From assembly GCF_003289925.1 (NCBI RefSeq), contig NZ_QLZQ01000002.1, positions 331,282-395,281 on the forward strand: a DNA stretch of 64,000 bases, given 5' to 3'. The position numbers and the translations under genes are program-made. A model generated the notes under the pieces. It saw only the letters and a program-made list of their open reading frames with translations. It was not told where the DNA came from and ran no database searches. Below, piece by piece: positions 46,181-55,101 of this stretch. Every line of letters begins with the position of its first letter. The stretch's first letter is position 1. This DNA comes from Planococcus maitriensis (GTDB lineage Bacteria > Bacillota > Bacilli > Bacillales_A > Planococcaceae).

Positions 46181-48109
46181 TTAGCGAAGTTCGGATTGGA
46201 CGAGCTTGAGGAAGTCTTCAAACGGCATGCTCTCGGAGTTCTGCTCGCCGTATTTGCGCACATTGACCGAACCGCTTTCCAATTCCTTGTCGCCGATGAC
46301 GAGCATATACGGAACTTTTTGCATCTGTGCTTCACGGATTTTGTAGCCGAGTTTTTCGTCGCGCTCATCGATATCGACGCGCAATTTATGCTGCTGCATT
46401 TTTTCCTGAAGCTCTTTTGCGTATTCGCTGTGCACATCAAGCGATACCGGGATGATCTCCACTTGCACCGGCGCGAGCCAAGTTGGGAATGCGCCTTTGT
46501 ACTCTTCGATCAGGAAGGCGACAAAACGCTCCATTGTCGAAACGACACCTCGGTGAATGACGACCGGGCGGTGCTGTTTGCCGTCTTCGCCGATATACGT
46601 CAAATCGAATTTCTCCGGCAACAGGAAATCGAGCTGTACAGTCGATAAAGTCTCTTCTTTGCCGAGCGCAGTTTTCACTTGGACGTCGAGTTTCGGCCCG
46701 TAGAACGCCGCTTCGCCTTCTGCTTCGAAATAATCGAGGCCGAGTTCGTCCATCGCTTCTTTCAGCATCGATTGCGCGCGATTCCACATCGCGTCATCGT
46801 CGTAGTACTTCTCTTTATCTTCCGGGTCACGGTACGATACGCGGAACGAATAATCTTTCAAATCGAAGTCTTTGTATACCTCAATGACGAGATTGACGAC
46901 GCGTTTGAATTCCTCTTTGATCTGGTCCGGGCGCACGAATAGATGGGCGTCGTTCAATGTCATGCCGCGTACGCGCTGCAGGCCGGACAAGGCCCCGGAC
47001 ATCTCATAGCGGTGCATGAGCCCCAGTTCTGCGATGCGGATCGGCAATTGGCGGTAGGAATGGATGCCTTGCTTATAAATCATCATATGATGCGGGCAGT
47101 TCATTGGGCGTAGTACAAGGTCTTCATTGTCCATGCTCATGACCGGGAACATGTTTTCCTGGTAGTGGTCCCAGTGGCCGCTTGTTTTGTACAATTCGAC
47201 ACTGCCCATGACCGGTGTATAAACGTGGTCATAGCCCATGCGCTCTTCTTTATCGACGATATAGCGTTCGATGATGCGGCGGATCGTTGCGCCTTTTGGC
47301 AGCCACATCGGCAATCCTTGGCCCACTTTTTGGGAATTCATGAACAAATTGAGCTCTTTGCCGATTTTGCGGTGGTCGCGCTCTTTCGCTTCTTCCAGCA
47401 TTTCAAGATGGGCTTTCAGCTCTTCTTTCTTGAAGAATGCTGTTCCATAGATTCGCTGCAGCATCTTGTTGTCGCTATCGCCGCGCCAGTAAGCTCCTGC
47501 GACACTCAATAATTTGAATTCCTTCAATTTGCCAGTCGATGGCACATGGATGCCGCGGCACAGGTCGAAAAATTCGCCTTGTTCGTAAATGGACACTTGC
47601 TCATCTTCTGGGATCGCTTCGAGCAGCTCCAGTTTATAAGGGTCTTCGATTTCCGCAAAACGCTGCTGCGCTTCGTTTCTCGACACTTCCACACGGACGA
47701 TGTCCAAATTCTCATTGATGATTTTCTTCATTTCTTTTTCGATGACCGGGAGATCTTCAGCTGTAATCGCCGACTCCGTATCGATATCGTAATAAAAACC
47801 GTTTTCGATGACCGGCCCGACGCCAAGTTTGGCATCCGGATATAGGCGTTTGACTGCTTGGGCCATCAAATGCGCTGAGCTGTGGCGCAGCACTTCCAAG
47901 GCTTCTTCGGATTCCGGCGTGATGATCGCGATGTCGCCATCCTCTTCGAGAGGGGCTTTCAAATCGACCAACTTGCCCGAAAGCTTGCCCGCTACCGCTT
48001 TTTTTCGAAGGCCGGGGCTGATGGATTGCGCGATTTCTTCTGTGGATGTTCCTTTGGCGAACTCTTTTACTGCGCCGTCTGGAAATGTTAATTGAATCAT
48101 TTCTGCCAT
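46181..48109 (-). CDS. thrS: Threonyl-tRNA synthetase
   Basis: 642 residues. TGS domain (ML-type [15 protein letters not shown]) at the N-terminus, the editing domain with [16 protein letters not shown] and its His/Cys zinc site, the class II core ([14 protein letters not shown] with a catalytic zinc Cys, [26 protein letters not shown]) and the anticodon-binding C-terminus ([10 protein letters not shown]). ATG follows AAAGGAGAG. A T-box leader controls it, but three hairpin repeats intervene between the T-box terminator and the ATG. Confidence 0.97.
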   Translation of the reverse strand: MAEMIQLTFPDGAVKEFAKGTSTEEIAQSISPGLRKKAVAGKLSGKLVDLKAPLEEDGDIAIITPESEEALEVLRHSSAHLMAQAVKRLYPDAKLGVGPVIENGFYYDIDTESAITAEDLPVIEKEMKKIINENLDIVRVEVSRNEAQQRFAEIEDPYKLELLEAIPEDEQVSIYEQGEFFDLCRGIHVPSTGKLKEFKLLSVAGAYWRGDSDNKMLQRIYGTAFFKKEELKAHLEMLEEAKERDHRKIGKELNLFMNSQKVGQGLPMWLPKGATIRRIIERYIVDKEERMGYDHVYTPVMGSVELYKTSGHWDHYQENMFPVMSMDNEDLVLRPMNCPHHMMIYKQGIHSYRQLPIRIAELGLMHRYEMSGALSGLQRVRGMTLNDAHLFVRPDQIKEEFKRVVNLVIEVYKDFDLKDYSFRVSYRDPEDKEKYYDDDAMWNRAQSMLKEAMDELGLDYFEAEGEAAFYGPKLDVQVKTALGKEETLSTVQLDFLLPEKFDLTYIGEDGKQHRPVVIHRGVVSTMERFVAFLIEEYKGAFPTWLAPVQVEIIPVSLDVHSEYAKELQEKMQQHKLRVDIDERDEKLGYKIREAQMQKVPYMLVIGDKELESGSVNVRKYGEQNSESMPFEDFLKLVQSELR

Positions 48110-48176
48110 ATGAATCTCTCCTTTGAATGATGTAGGGTGAACCGCGAACCACAGGGTCTGATTCAGCGTTTCAGGT

Positions 48177-48300
48177 TTTCTTGATGTCCAGCTTCAGCTG
48201 CCTGCTCCTCGGGTCATAAGCCACTCCGGCTGTGCGGTTGAAAAAACACCGCTTCGCCAAATCGTCTTATGCCTGTCGGAGCATAACGGCAGCTTCCGCT
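48177..48300 (+). repeat. Dispersed hairpin repeat, thrS leader copy 1
   Basis: Begins TTTTCTTGATGTCCAGCTTC and ends GGCAGCTTCCGCTT. The arms CAGCTGCCTGCTCC and GGAGCATAACGGCAGCTT pair, and inside them GGGTCATAAG faces CTTATGCCTGTC. Spacing to the next copy is 124 bases. Confidence 0.8.
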
Positions 48301-48426
48301 TTTCTTGATGTCTAGCTCCGGCAGCCAGACCCTCGAGGTCACAAGCCAATTTGCTTTTGCGGCAAAGAGCGCCGCTTCAGCAAACTGTCTTGTGCTTGTC
48401 GGGTCTTGACGGCTGCCTTCGCTTTT
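48301..48426 (+). repeat. Dispersed hairpin repeat, thrS leader copy 2
   Basis: Same ends (TTTCTTGATGTCTAGCTCC ... GGCTGCCTTCGCTTTT) with diverged arms that still pair (GGCAGCCAGACCC with GGGTCTTGACGGCTGCC), showing compensatory change relative to copy 1. Confidence 0.8.
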
Positions 48427-48553
48427 CTTGGTGTCTAGCTTCAGCGCCAAGCTCCTCGGGGTCTTAAGTCACCCTGGCTGTGCGGCAGAAAGCGCCGCTT
48501 CGCCAGTGCGCCTTAAGCCTGTCAGAGCTGAACAGGCGCTTCCGCTTTTCTTT
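48427..48553 (+). repeat. Dispersed hairpin repeat, thrS leader copy 3
   Basis: Same ends (CTTGGTGTCTAGCTTCAGCG ... AGGCGCTTCCGCTTTTC). Arms AGCGCC..AGCTC and GAGCTGAACAGGCGCT pair. It abuts the T-box terminator. Confidence 0.8.
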
Positions 48554-48561
48554 TTTTCCAC

Positions 48562-48822
48562 ACAAAAAGCCCCATCCCAAAAGGGACGAAGCTCTGTTCG
48601 TGGTTCCACCCTTCTTCTCTTCCGCACAATTTTTGCGCGCGGAATGAAGCTCTGCATCGGCTAACGGGCCGGTACCGTCGCCTGCTACTGGGGTTCGCAG
48701 GCGCTGCTCGAAGGGGGTAAACGGAAATGCTGTGCCGGGAAGCTTTCAGCCGTGTCTCCCCTCTCTGTGTGCCATGCGCAACCGTTCGTGTCCTTGTCAT
48801 TGCATGTAAATCATTATTGATG
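48562..48822 (-). ncRNA. T-box leader of thrS
   Basis: Contains the T-box AAGGGTGGAACCACG and the terminator stem AGCTTCGTCCC / GGGATGGGGCT with TTTTTG (48562-48592). An ACC threonine codon at 48716-48718 is the probable specifier. Uncharged tRNA-Thr should promote read-through into thrS. Confidence 0.92.
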
Positions 48823-48828
48823 ATTTAT

Positions 48829-48857
48829 ACTATACGATGAAAAAAATCAAAAGGCAA
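48829..48857 (-). promoter_or_regulatory. thrS promoter
   Basis: Minus strand TTGCCT (48852-48857), 17-base spacer, TATAGT (48829-48834), just after the dnaI stop. Confidence 0.6.
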
Positions 48858-48865
48858 TAGTTCTC

Positions 48866-49804
48866 TTACTTGTTTCGGCGGTTTTTGCCTTCGAGTTTAA
48901 CCGGTACGGTCAATGCCTGGATCCGCTCCATGATGCGTGCTGCCTTCAAGTCTTCTTTTTCGCCGCGCTGTGAATAAGTCAAATGGTGCGCGAGTTCAGA
49001 ATAGCTGAAGTTCGAGCTCATGAAAGTCGGCAGTTTTTCCGCCATCCGGTAATGAAGGATCGTGCCGAGCACTTCGTCGCGCGTCCAGCTCGACATCGCT
49101 TCAGCCCCGATATCATCGAGCATCAGCACTTCGGCTTTTTTGACATACTCGATTTTTTCCTGGAGCGTATGGTCACCGATCGCTTGCTTCATCTCGCGCA
49201 TGAATTCCGGCACGAACACGAGAACCGTTTTCACATTGATTTCCGCGAGTTCATTCGCGACTGCACTCAACAAATACGATTTTCCCGTGCCGAATTTCCC
49301 GTACAGGTACAAGCCTCTTTCCGGAAGCGAATCCGGTCCGGACGCTTGCTCAAGAAATTCATCGACTGCCCGGAAAGCAGGCAGCCGCCGGTCGTCCAGT
49401 TCGAAGTTCTCAATACGCGCCTGCATGACTTCCTTTGGCATGTACATGCTATGGATCAATGACGAAGCATGGCGCTTATTGTCTTCAACGGTCTTCAAAC
49501 GGCATTTTGTATACGAGATGCCGATATTGCCCCGCTCCAGTACAAGATTCGGTTCGAATCCCTTCAAATGATTGATACAGCCGCCAAGGTTCGGGCATTT
49601 ATTGCAGTCGTGCGATTGGTCGATATATTCGTATAACTTGCCCATCCCTTTTTCCACTGTCGCTCCGTCGATTTCCTCTTCATGCTCTTTCAGGAATTTG
49701 AGGACGCCCGGATGTTCCAGCACTTCCTTCTTCATCGCTTCATAGCGCTCGGAAAATGAGGGCGCATTGACCACCCGCTTCATCGTTTCACGAATCGGTT
49801 CCAT
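48866..49804 (-). CDS. dnaI: Primosomal helicase loader DnaI
   Basis: 312 residues. AAA+ ATPase that loads the replicative helicase at oriC. N-terminal zinc domain (CNKCPNLGGCINHLKGF) and the C-terminal ATPase with Walker A LYGKFGTGKSYLL and Walker B VLMLDDIGAEAMSSW. Its ATG directly follows the dnaB stop (TAGATG), so both are one transcript. The sporulation gene ytxC, next to this locus in B. subtilis, is missing. Confidence 0.96.
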   Translation of the reverse strand: MEPIRETMKRVVNAPSFSERYEAMKKEVLEHPGVLKFLKEHEEEIDGATVEKGMGKLYEYIDQSHDCNKCPNLGGCINHLKGFEPNLVLERGNIGISYTKCRLKTVEDNKRHASSLIHSMYMPKEVMQARIENFELDDRRLPAFRAVDEFLEQASGPDSLPERGLYLYGKFGTGKSYLLSAVANELAEINVKTVLVFVPEFMREMKQAIGDHTLQEKIEYVKKAEVLMLDDIGAEAMSSWTRDEVLGTILHYRMAEKLPTFMSSNFSYSELAHHLTYSQRGEKEDLKAARIMERIQALTVPVKLEGKNRRNK

Positions 49805-51175
49805 CTAATCACCCTTTCTTTTCTTCAACGCAAGCTTCGCAAGCAATTTCTGCTTTTCCTGTTCGAGCTGCTCACTGGAAGCTCCTTGCACAGGCGGCTC
49901 CACTTCGTCTTTCTTATTGAACCATTCAGGCAGTTTTTCTTCCCGGATCGGCTTGCGCCCCGAAGATGACGCCCTTTTCGGAGCAGTGCCTGATTCGTTT
50001 TTCCATTTCATGTATTGCTCATGTTCGATGCGCGCAAAATCCATCGCCTGCTTGGCTGTCGTGACATTTTTCCTCAGCCAGTGCGATGCTATTTTTTCCA
50101 CATACGCTTTCGTCAGTTTCATATCCGTGCGCAGCAGGACATATTGAAGCAGCACATTGACCACAGCCGGCTCCATGCCATGCTGTGTTACCAGTTGGTT
50201 CGCCAATTGCACATCTGCCGGCAGCGGTTCTTTGCCGTCTGCGATATCACGCAGCACTTGGATCGGTGATGCCGATTCCAAATAAGCGATCAGCTCGTCT
50301 TCTTTATTTACAGGCGTTTCCTGTACGGCCGGTTGTTGCGTTTTCGGTTCTGTCTTTTTGGCAGGCTCGAGTTTCGGCGCGGTCGTCGTGACGGTCATTT
50401 TATAATAATCAGAAGCAGCTTTGCGCAGCCCCTCTTCATCTAAGCGGTAATCATCTTCGATTGCCAGCAATACAACTTTTTGCATCTCGAGCGGCCCGAA
50501 ACCGTAGAGGAACGAAAGTTTCACGATGTAATTGCGGATGGCCGGCGTCAACACACGCTTCGGTACGAGCTGTTCGGAAAGCCCTTGGCGCAGCAGCGCA
50601 GAATCAAAGTCCTGTTCAATTTCGTATTTCCCTTCAGTCCGTGCTTCAAGCTCTTTTTGGTCTGCAGGGTAACCGGCTTTTGCGTGCACCGGCTGGAAAA
50701 TATCCGTAAAGGTTCTGGAAACTTCCTCATATCCTTCAGTGAGCGGTGCCTGGATGAGGAAACGGTCACGGACCCGGCGATAAGAAGATTCCCCGATCTT
50801 ACTGAACAGGAACATTGATAACAGCGGATCGGCAAAAAAAGTTTTCGGGTCGAGCGGCGGGCACAATTCATATATGAAGGAACGGTCTTCCCCGTCTTTG
50901 CGGAAAGTTCTCAACAAGCCGATCGCTTCGAGCTGGATGCGTGATTCGAAAATCGCCTTGACCGGTTTTCCGAGCGTGTTCATCAATGTATAATGCGTCG
51001 AATCCTCAGGCCGCATCTCCCCGTCTGCCCATAGTGTCAAGTAAAGGGAGATGGCATCCGACCCGACCATCGGCTGATAGAGAAGCGTCAGCAATTGGCG
51101 GTCGTAATTCGAGAATGGATATGGCATGCGGATCCGGTACAAATCGGCGGGCTGGAGTTCTTTGTACATCATCAT
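49805..51175 (-). CDS. dnaB: Replication initiation and membrane attachment protein DnaB (helicase co-loader)
   Basis: 456 residues. Firmicutes DnaB, not the E. coli helicase: N-terminal DnaD-like winged helix (ADLYRIRMPYPFSNYDRQLL), a proline/lysine linker around residues 260-285, and a C-terminal DnaB_2 domain (ITYVLLRTDMKLTKAYVEKI-like, KWKNESG). It acts with DnaD and DnaI at the origin. Three consecutive ATG codons open the frame; the first is five bases from GGTGAG. It follows nrdR. Confidence 0.95.
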   Translation of the reverse strand: MMMYKELQPADLYRIRMPYPFSNYDRQLLTLLYQPMVGSDAISLYLTLWADGEMRPEDSTHYTLMNTLGKPVKAIFESRIQLEAIGLLRTFRKDGEDRSFIYELCPPLDPKTFFADPLLSMFLFSKIGESSYRRVRDRFLIQAPLTEGYEEVSRTFTDIFQPVHAKAGYPADQKELEARTEGKYEIEQDFDSALLRQGLSEQLVPKRVLTPAIRNYIVKLSFLYGFGPLEMQKVVLLAIEDDYRLDEEGLRKAASDYYKMTVTTTAPKLEPAKKTEPKTQQPAVQETPVNKEDELIAYLESASPIQVLRDIADGKEPLPADVQLANQLVTQHGMEPAVVNVLLQYVLLRTDMKLTKAYVEKIASHWLRKNVTTAKQAMDFARIEHEQYMKWKNESGTAPKRASSSGRKPIREEKLPEWFNKKDEVEPPVQGASSEQLEQEKQKLLAKLALKKRKGD

Positions 51176-51187
51176 ATGCTCACCGCC

Positions 51188-51664
51188 TTATTTGCTGTCT
51201 TTGTCGCCGGGATTGCGGTCAAGCAGGTCCTTCAGTTCATCGATGAATACCGTAATGTCCTTGAACTGGCGATAGACGGAAGCGAAGCGGACATATGCTA
51301 CTTCGTCGATATCCGCCAGGCGGTTCATGACCAGTTCTCCGACTTCTTCCGATTTCACTTCGGGATTGCCGCTCCGGCGAAGTTCTTTTTCGATATCGAA
51401 AACGACCCCTTCAAGCATATCGAGTGAGACTGGCCGTTTTTCACACGCTCTGATCAAGCCGCGCAATACTTTCTCGCGGCTGAATTCTTCACGGGAGCCA
51501 TCTTTTTTTACGACGATCAGCGGCATCTCCTCCACCTTCTCGAAGGTGGTGAAGCGATAGCCGCATGCTTCGCATTCACGGCGCCTGCGGATTGATTTCA
51601 TTTCATCTATTGGCCGCGAATCTACTACGCGGGTGCCGTTATGCTGGCAAGCTGGACATTTCAT
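51188..51664 (-). CDS. nrdR: Transcriptional repressor NrdR
   Basis: 158 residues. Zinc ribbon [18 protein letters not shown] ... CEACGYRF at the N-terminus and an ATP-cone domain ([20 protein letters not shown]). It represses ribonucleotide reductase genes in response to dATP/ATP. The ATG at 51662-51664 is chosen over an ATG three codons upstream because GGGGAG is nine bases from it and all family members begin at the Cys motif. Located before dnaB as in B. subtilis. Confidence 0.95.
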   Translation of the reverse strand: MKCPACQHNGTRVVDSRPIDEMKSIRRRRECEACGYRFTTFEKVEEMPLIVVKKDGSREEFSREKVLRGLIRACEKRPVSLDMLEGVVFDIEKELRRSGNPEVKSEEVGELVMNRLADIDEVAYVRFASVYRQFKDITVFIDELKDLLDRNPGDKDSK

Positions 51665-51733
51665 GGTAGACATCTCCCCGAAAATTCTCTATCTGGTAGT
51701 AACAGTATAACAAAAAAATTCCCTGAACATTAG

Positions 51734-51766
51734 AAAAAGCAGAGGATTTTCTCCTCTGCTTGTGTT
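51734..51766 (-). terminator. Terminator of speD
   Basis: AAGCAGAGGA / TCCTCTGCTT stem with a T run on the minus strand, shortly after the speD stop. Confidence 0.9.
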
Positions 51767-51785
51767 TTGCGTTATTAACGGCCAG

Positions 51786-52169
51786 TTACACTGTCAGTGA
51801 CACCTTGGTCGCACCAGCGCCGACTGGGCCCATGCCGCGAGGCACTTCAGTTACTTCGCTTTGCTTTGAATCCAAAGCTTGCGCGATGTAATCAGCTGCA
51901 ATTGTCGGATCGAGATCTCCGCAAGTATAAACATCGACACTCGCGTATCCGTGTTCCGGGAAGCTGTGGATAGTCAGGTGTGATTCCGAAATGATGACTA
52001 CGCCGCTGACACCTTGTGGCGCAAATTTATGAAAAGCGACTTCGCGGATTTCCGCACCTGATTTGAGTGCTGCATCAACAAAAGTCTTTTCGATATAATC
52101 CATATCGTTCAATTTGTCAAAATCACACTGCCAAAGTTCTGCGATTACGTGACGTCCCATAGTTTCCAT
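51786..52169 (-). CDS. speD: S-adenosylmethionine decarboxylase proenzyme
   Basis: 127 residues. Self-cleaves at the serine of [17 protein letters not shown] (about residue 63) to form the pyruvoyl cofactor and decarboxylates AdoMet to provide aminopropyl groups for spermidine. The N-terminal [17 protein letters not shown] is nearly invariant in Bacillales. It has its own promoter and an unusually long leader of about 185 nt. Confidence 0.97.
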   Translation of the reverse strand: METMGRHVIAELWQCDFDKLNDMDYIEKTFVDAALKSGAEIREVAFHKFAPQGVSGVVIISESHLTIHSFPEHGYASVDVYTCGDLDPTIAADYIAQALDSKQSEVTEVPRGMGPVGAGATKVSLTV

Positions 52170-52355
52170 GGTTCGTTTCCCCCTTTGATAACATTTTGGT
52201 TTTGCGCAAAATATTCAAAGTTGACTACCACGGGGGAAAGTTAGTCCAGAGAGGTCCTAACCCTTTAAGCAGCCATAAGAATAAGTATATACGCTCCTAA
52301 TTCCTTGCTCTTCAAGATAAATAGAAATTGAGAAGTGGCAGCCGTTTTTGGCTAC
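52170..52355 (-). other. Long structured 5' leader of speD
   Basis: The stretch between the promoter and the speD ATG has no gene. It contains a small hairpin AGCCAAAAACGGCT (about 52340) and a possible longer pairing of AAAGGGTTAG with CTAACTTT (about 52225-52270). No known riboswitch motif was recognised. Confidence 0.4.
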
Positions 52356-52362
52356 GAATCAT

Positions 52363-52391
52363 AGTATATGATGAATGTTTTCGAAATGCAA
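52363..52391 (-). promoter_or_regulatory. speD promoter
   Basis: Minus strand TTGCAT (52386-52391), 17-base spacer, TATACT (52363-52368), downstream of the gapB terminator. Confidence 0.65.
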
Positions 52392-52433
52392 TAAATAAAT
52401 GCTCTACAGAAAATTTTTTTCAATATAAAAAAC

Positions 52434-52480
52434 AAAAAAGATTCCGCTCTTCATATAAGAAGAAAAGCGGAATCTTTTTG
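52434..52480 (-). terminator. Terminator of gapB
   Basis: AAAAGATTCCGCT / AGCGGAATCTTTTT stem with an AT-rich loop, right after the gapB stop. Confidence 0.9.
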
Positions 52481-52482
52481 CA

Positions 52483-53502
52483 TTATTTTGAAGCGACAGC
52501 CATGGAATTCGCTACCTTTTTCATCAAGTCGACAACGCGCGCAGAATAGCCCCATTCGTTATCATACCAAGCAAGCACTTTCACTTTACGGTCGCCCATG
52601 ACGATAGTAGTCAGGCCGTCCACGATTGCGGAACTGGGGTTCGTATTGAAGTCGATCGACACGAGCGGCTCCATCGTCAGATCAAGGATTCCTGCAAGCG
52701 CCCCTTTCGACGCTTCCGTGAATGCGCGGTTGACGTCCTCTACCGTGACATCTTGCTGGACATCGACAACAAGGTCGACGAGCGAGACATTCGGCGTCGG
52801 CACGCGGAGTGCCAAACCATGCAATTTCCCTTCGAGCTCAGGAAGAACCAATGACAAAGCTTTGGCAGCCCCCGTTGATGTCGGGATGATCGATTGTGCG
52901 CAGGCACGCGCGCGGCGAAGGTCCTTATGCGGGTTGTCCAAATTCTTTTGGTCATTGGTATAAGCATGGACAGTCGTCATCAATCCGTTTTCAATGCCGA
53001 ATGCATCGTTCAACACTTTCGCGACAGGCGCCAGGCAATTGGTCGTGCAGCTGGCGTTCGAGATGATGTCGTGTTTTTCGACATCCAATTTATCGTCATT
53101 GACGCCCATGACGATCGTGATGTCCTCATTTTTACCAGGAGCGGTCAAGATGACCTTCTTCGCGCCGGCTTCCAGATGAAGTGCCGCCTTATCGCGCGAA
53201 TTGAACTTGCCTGTGGCCTCGATGACGATGTCGACGCCCATTTCATCCCATGGGAGTTTCAAAGGATCGCGTTCGCTGACCAATTGGATACGCTTTCCGT
53301 TTACAACCAACGCATTTTCTTCCGCTTTCACTTCACCGGAGAAGGTACCGTGGTTTGTGTCATACTTAATCAAGTGGGCAAGTGTTTCTGCCGGATAACT
53401 GGCGTTCACCGCCGAAATTGTCACGTCATCCATCAATACCGCTTGTCTGAAAACCATACGGCCAATGCGGCCAAACCCGTTAATTGCAATCGAAACTGTC
53501 AT
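52483..53502 (-). CDS. gapB: NADP-dependent glyceraldehyde-3-phosphate dehydrogenase, gluconeogenic
   Basis: 339 residues. NAD(P)-binding GFGRIGRMVFRQ, catalytic Cys in ISNASCTTNCLAP (about residue 152) and the WYDNEWGYS C-terminus. The position that is Asp in NAD-specific GapA (VAVND) reads SAVNAS here, as expected for NADP-preferring GapB. It sits next to speD as gapB does in B. subtilis. The ATG at 53500-53502 follows TTGGAGG; five upstream codons are excluded. In B. subtilis it is repressed by CcpN on glucose; a CcpN site was not verified. Confidence 0.94.
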   Translation of the reverse strand: MTVSIAINGFGRIGRMVFRQAVLMDDVTISAVNASYPAETLAHLIKYDTNHGTFSGEVKAEENALVVNGKRIQLVSERDPLKLPWDEMGVDIVIEATGKFNSRDKAALHLEAGAKKVILTAPGKNEDITIVMGVNDDKLDVEKHDIISNASCTTNCLAPVAKVLNDAFGIENGLMTTVHAYTNDQKNLDNPHKDLRRARACAQSIIPTSTGAAKALSLVLPELEGKLHGLALRVPTPNVSLVDLVVDVQQDVTVEDVNRAFTEASKGALAGILDLTMEPLVSIDFNTNPSSAIVDGLTTIVMGDRKVKVLAWYDNEWGYSARVVDLMKKVANSMAVASK

Positions 53503-53612
53503 GTATTTGTCCTCCAATTAAATAAGTCATACTCATATTTTTCAATTCGATATATAGTATAACACATTATTCGTTTTAGAGAACCTGAAAACATAAGAAA
53601 GCGCATACTTTT

Positions 53613-54209
53613 TTACGGATGTGTCTGCCACTTGTCCAATATGCGCATCAATTGGCGTTTTGTGTCATCGATGGAACCGTTGTTGTCCAGTACTTCATCA
53701 GCGCCGTCTTCCTTGATGCTCATTGGCAATTGCGAAGCGATGCGCGCTTTTGCCTCCTGTTCAGCCAATCCGTTTCGTTCCATGAGGCGTTTTAATTGCT
53801 CTTGTTCCGACACACTGACGACCAGGATCTTGTCGACCATATGCTGGAGCTTGCTTTCGAATAGCAGTGGGATGTCCATGATAACGGTTTCATGTCCTCC
53901 AGCCAAAAATGCCTGGCGCTGCCTAAGCATTTCCCGACGTATGGCCGGGTGGATGATGTCATTCAATTTTTTTCGGCTCGCCGGGTCGTTGAAGATGATT
54001 GCCCCGACTTTCTCTCGGTCCATCGACCCGTCAGCCCGTATCACTTCCGGGCCGAAAGCTTGCTTGATGCTGTTCAGTGTTTCCGTTCCGGGCTCAACGA
54101 CTTGCCTGGCGACCAGGTCTGCATCAACGACCGGAAATCCCAATTCCTTGAGCATCTGCGAAACGGTGCTTTTGCCGCTCGCGATACTGCCGGTCAATCC
54201 GATGATCAT
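53613..54209 (-). CDS. coaE: Dephospho-CoA kinase
   Basis: 198 residues. Last step of coenzyme A synthesis. P-loop GLTGSIASGKSTVSQ at residues 4-18, DADLVARQVVEPGT and the lid region RKKLNDIIHPAIR are typical. It is nine bases after mutM, the usual polA-mutM-coaE order. Confidence 0.96.
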   Translation of the reverse strand: MIIGLTGSIASGKSTVSQMLKELGFPVVDADLVARQVVEPGTETLNSIKQAFGPEVIRADGSMDREKVGAIIFNDPASRKKLNDIIHPAIRREMLRQRQAFLAGGHETVIMDIPLLFESKLQHMVDKILVVSVSEQEQLKRLMERNGLAEQEAKARIASQLPMSIKEDGADEVLDNNGSIDDTKRQLMRILDKWQTHP

Positions 54210-54218
54210 GTATATACC

Positions 54219-55088
54219 TCATTTCTGGCAAGACGGGCAATAGACAGACGCCCGGCTCGCGATTTTCACAGTTTTGGTTTCCGTTCCACAAACCGTGCAC
54301 GTCTTCTTGCCGTACATGCCGAAACGGTCCTGCATGCTGCCCGATTCCCCATTGATGTTGCGGTAATCGGAAATCGTGCTGCCCCCTGCTTCGATGCTTT
54401 CGAGCAGAATCGCGGCAATGGCCTGGAACAACTCGATTTTCCGCTTACAGCTGATGCGGCTTGCGGCGCGCTTCGGATGAATTTTCATGCGGAATAGCGC
54501 TTCTGTGGCGTATATATTGCCGCAGCCCGAGATGACTGTGCCGTCCATGATGACTTCCTTGATCGGCTTGTTGCGGAATCTAGGGCTTTCCGCTTGCTGC
54601 AAGAACCATTCAAGTGCCCCGTCGGCAAAAGGCTCCGGCGCCATCAACAGCAGTGGCGGAAAATCCGCTTCCGTCTCCAATACGCGCATTTCCCCAAAAC
54701 GCCGGATATCCGAGAACGCCAGCAAGTTGCCGTCATCGAGCGTCAGCACGATATGGACGTGGCGCCTGAACTTATCTTCCGGGATCGACAGCAGGCTATC
54801 GACGAAAAACCAAGCCCCCGACATCCCCAGATGATTGACGAGCAGGAATTCCTGCTCATTCTTCATGGTCATATAAATGTATTTACTGCGCCGTTCGACA
54901 CCGAGTATTTGGGCACCGGCCAGGCGCTCCTGAAAGTCATCCGCTTCAATGCGCTTCAAGATCGCTTCTTTGCCCGCTTTCTTTGATTTTCGGATCGTAT
55001 CGGACACATCGACAGAGACGATGCGTTTGCCGATCGACACAGGGCGGATTTGCCGGACCACCCCTTCTACTTCCGGAAGTTCCGGCAT
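54219..55088 (-). CDS. mutM: Formamidopyrimidine-DNA glycosylase
   Basis: 289 residues. Removes 8-oxoguanine and nicks the strand. The catalytic N-terminal PELPEVE (Pro nucleophile after Met removal), NHLGMSGAWF, GNIYATEALFRMKIHP and the C-terminal zinc finger (CTVCGTE ... YCPSC) are all present. Thirteen bases after polA. Confidence 0.97.
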   Translation of the reverse strand: MPELPEVEGVVRQIRPVSIGKRIVSVDVSDTIRKSKKAGKEAILKRIEADDFQERLAGAQILGVERRSKYIYMTMKNEQEFLLVNHLGMSGAWFFVDSLLSIPEDKFRRHVHIVLTLDDGNLLAFSDIRRFGEMRVLETEADFPPLLLMAPEPFADGALEWFLQQAESPRFRNKPIKEVIMDGTVISGCGNIYATEALFRMKIHPKRAASRISCKRKIELFQAIAAILLESIEAGGSTISDYRNINGESGSMQDRFGMYGKKTCTVCGTETKTVKIASRASVYCPSCQK

Positions 55089-55101
55089 CGCACATTCCTC
55101 C

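Noticed and set aside
46141-46181. Terminator between thrS and infC
   Set aside because: No stem followed by a T run is visible; the stretch is instead a good promoter for infC.
52280-52300. Minimal upstream frame M-A-A-stop in the speD leader, resembling polyamine-controlled uORFs
   Set aside because: No ribosome site precedes it, and a three-codon frame is expected by chance.
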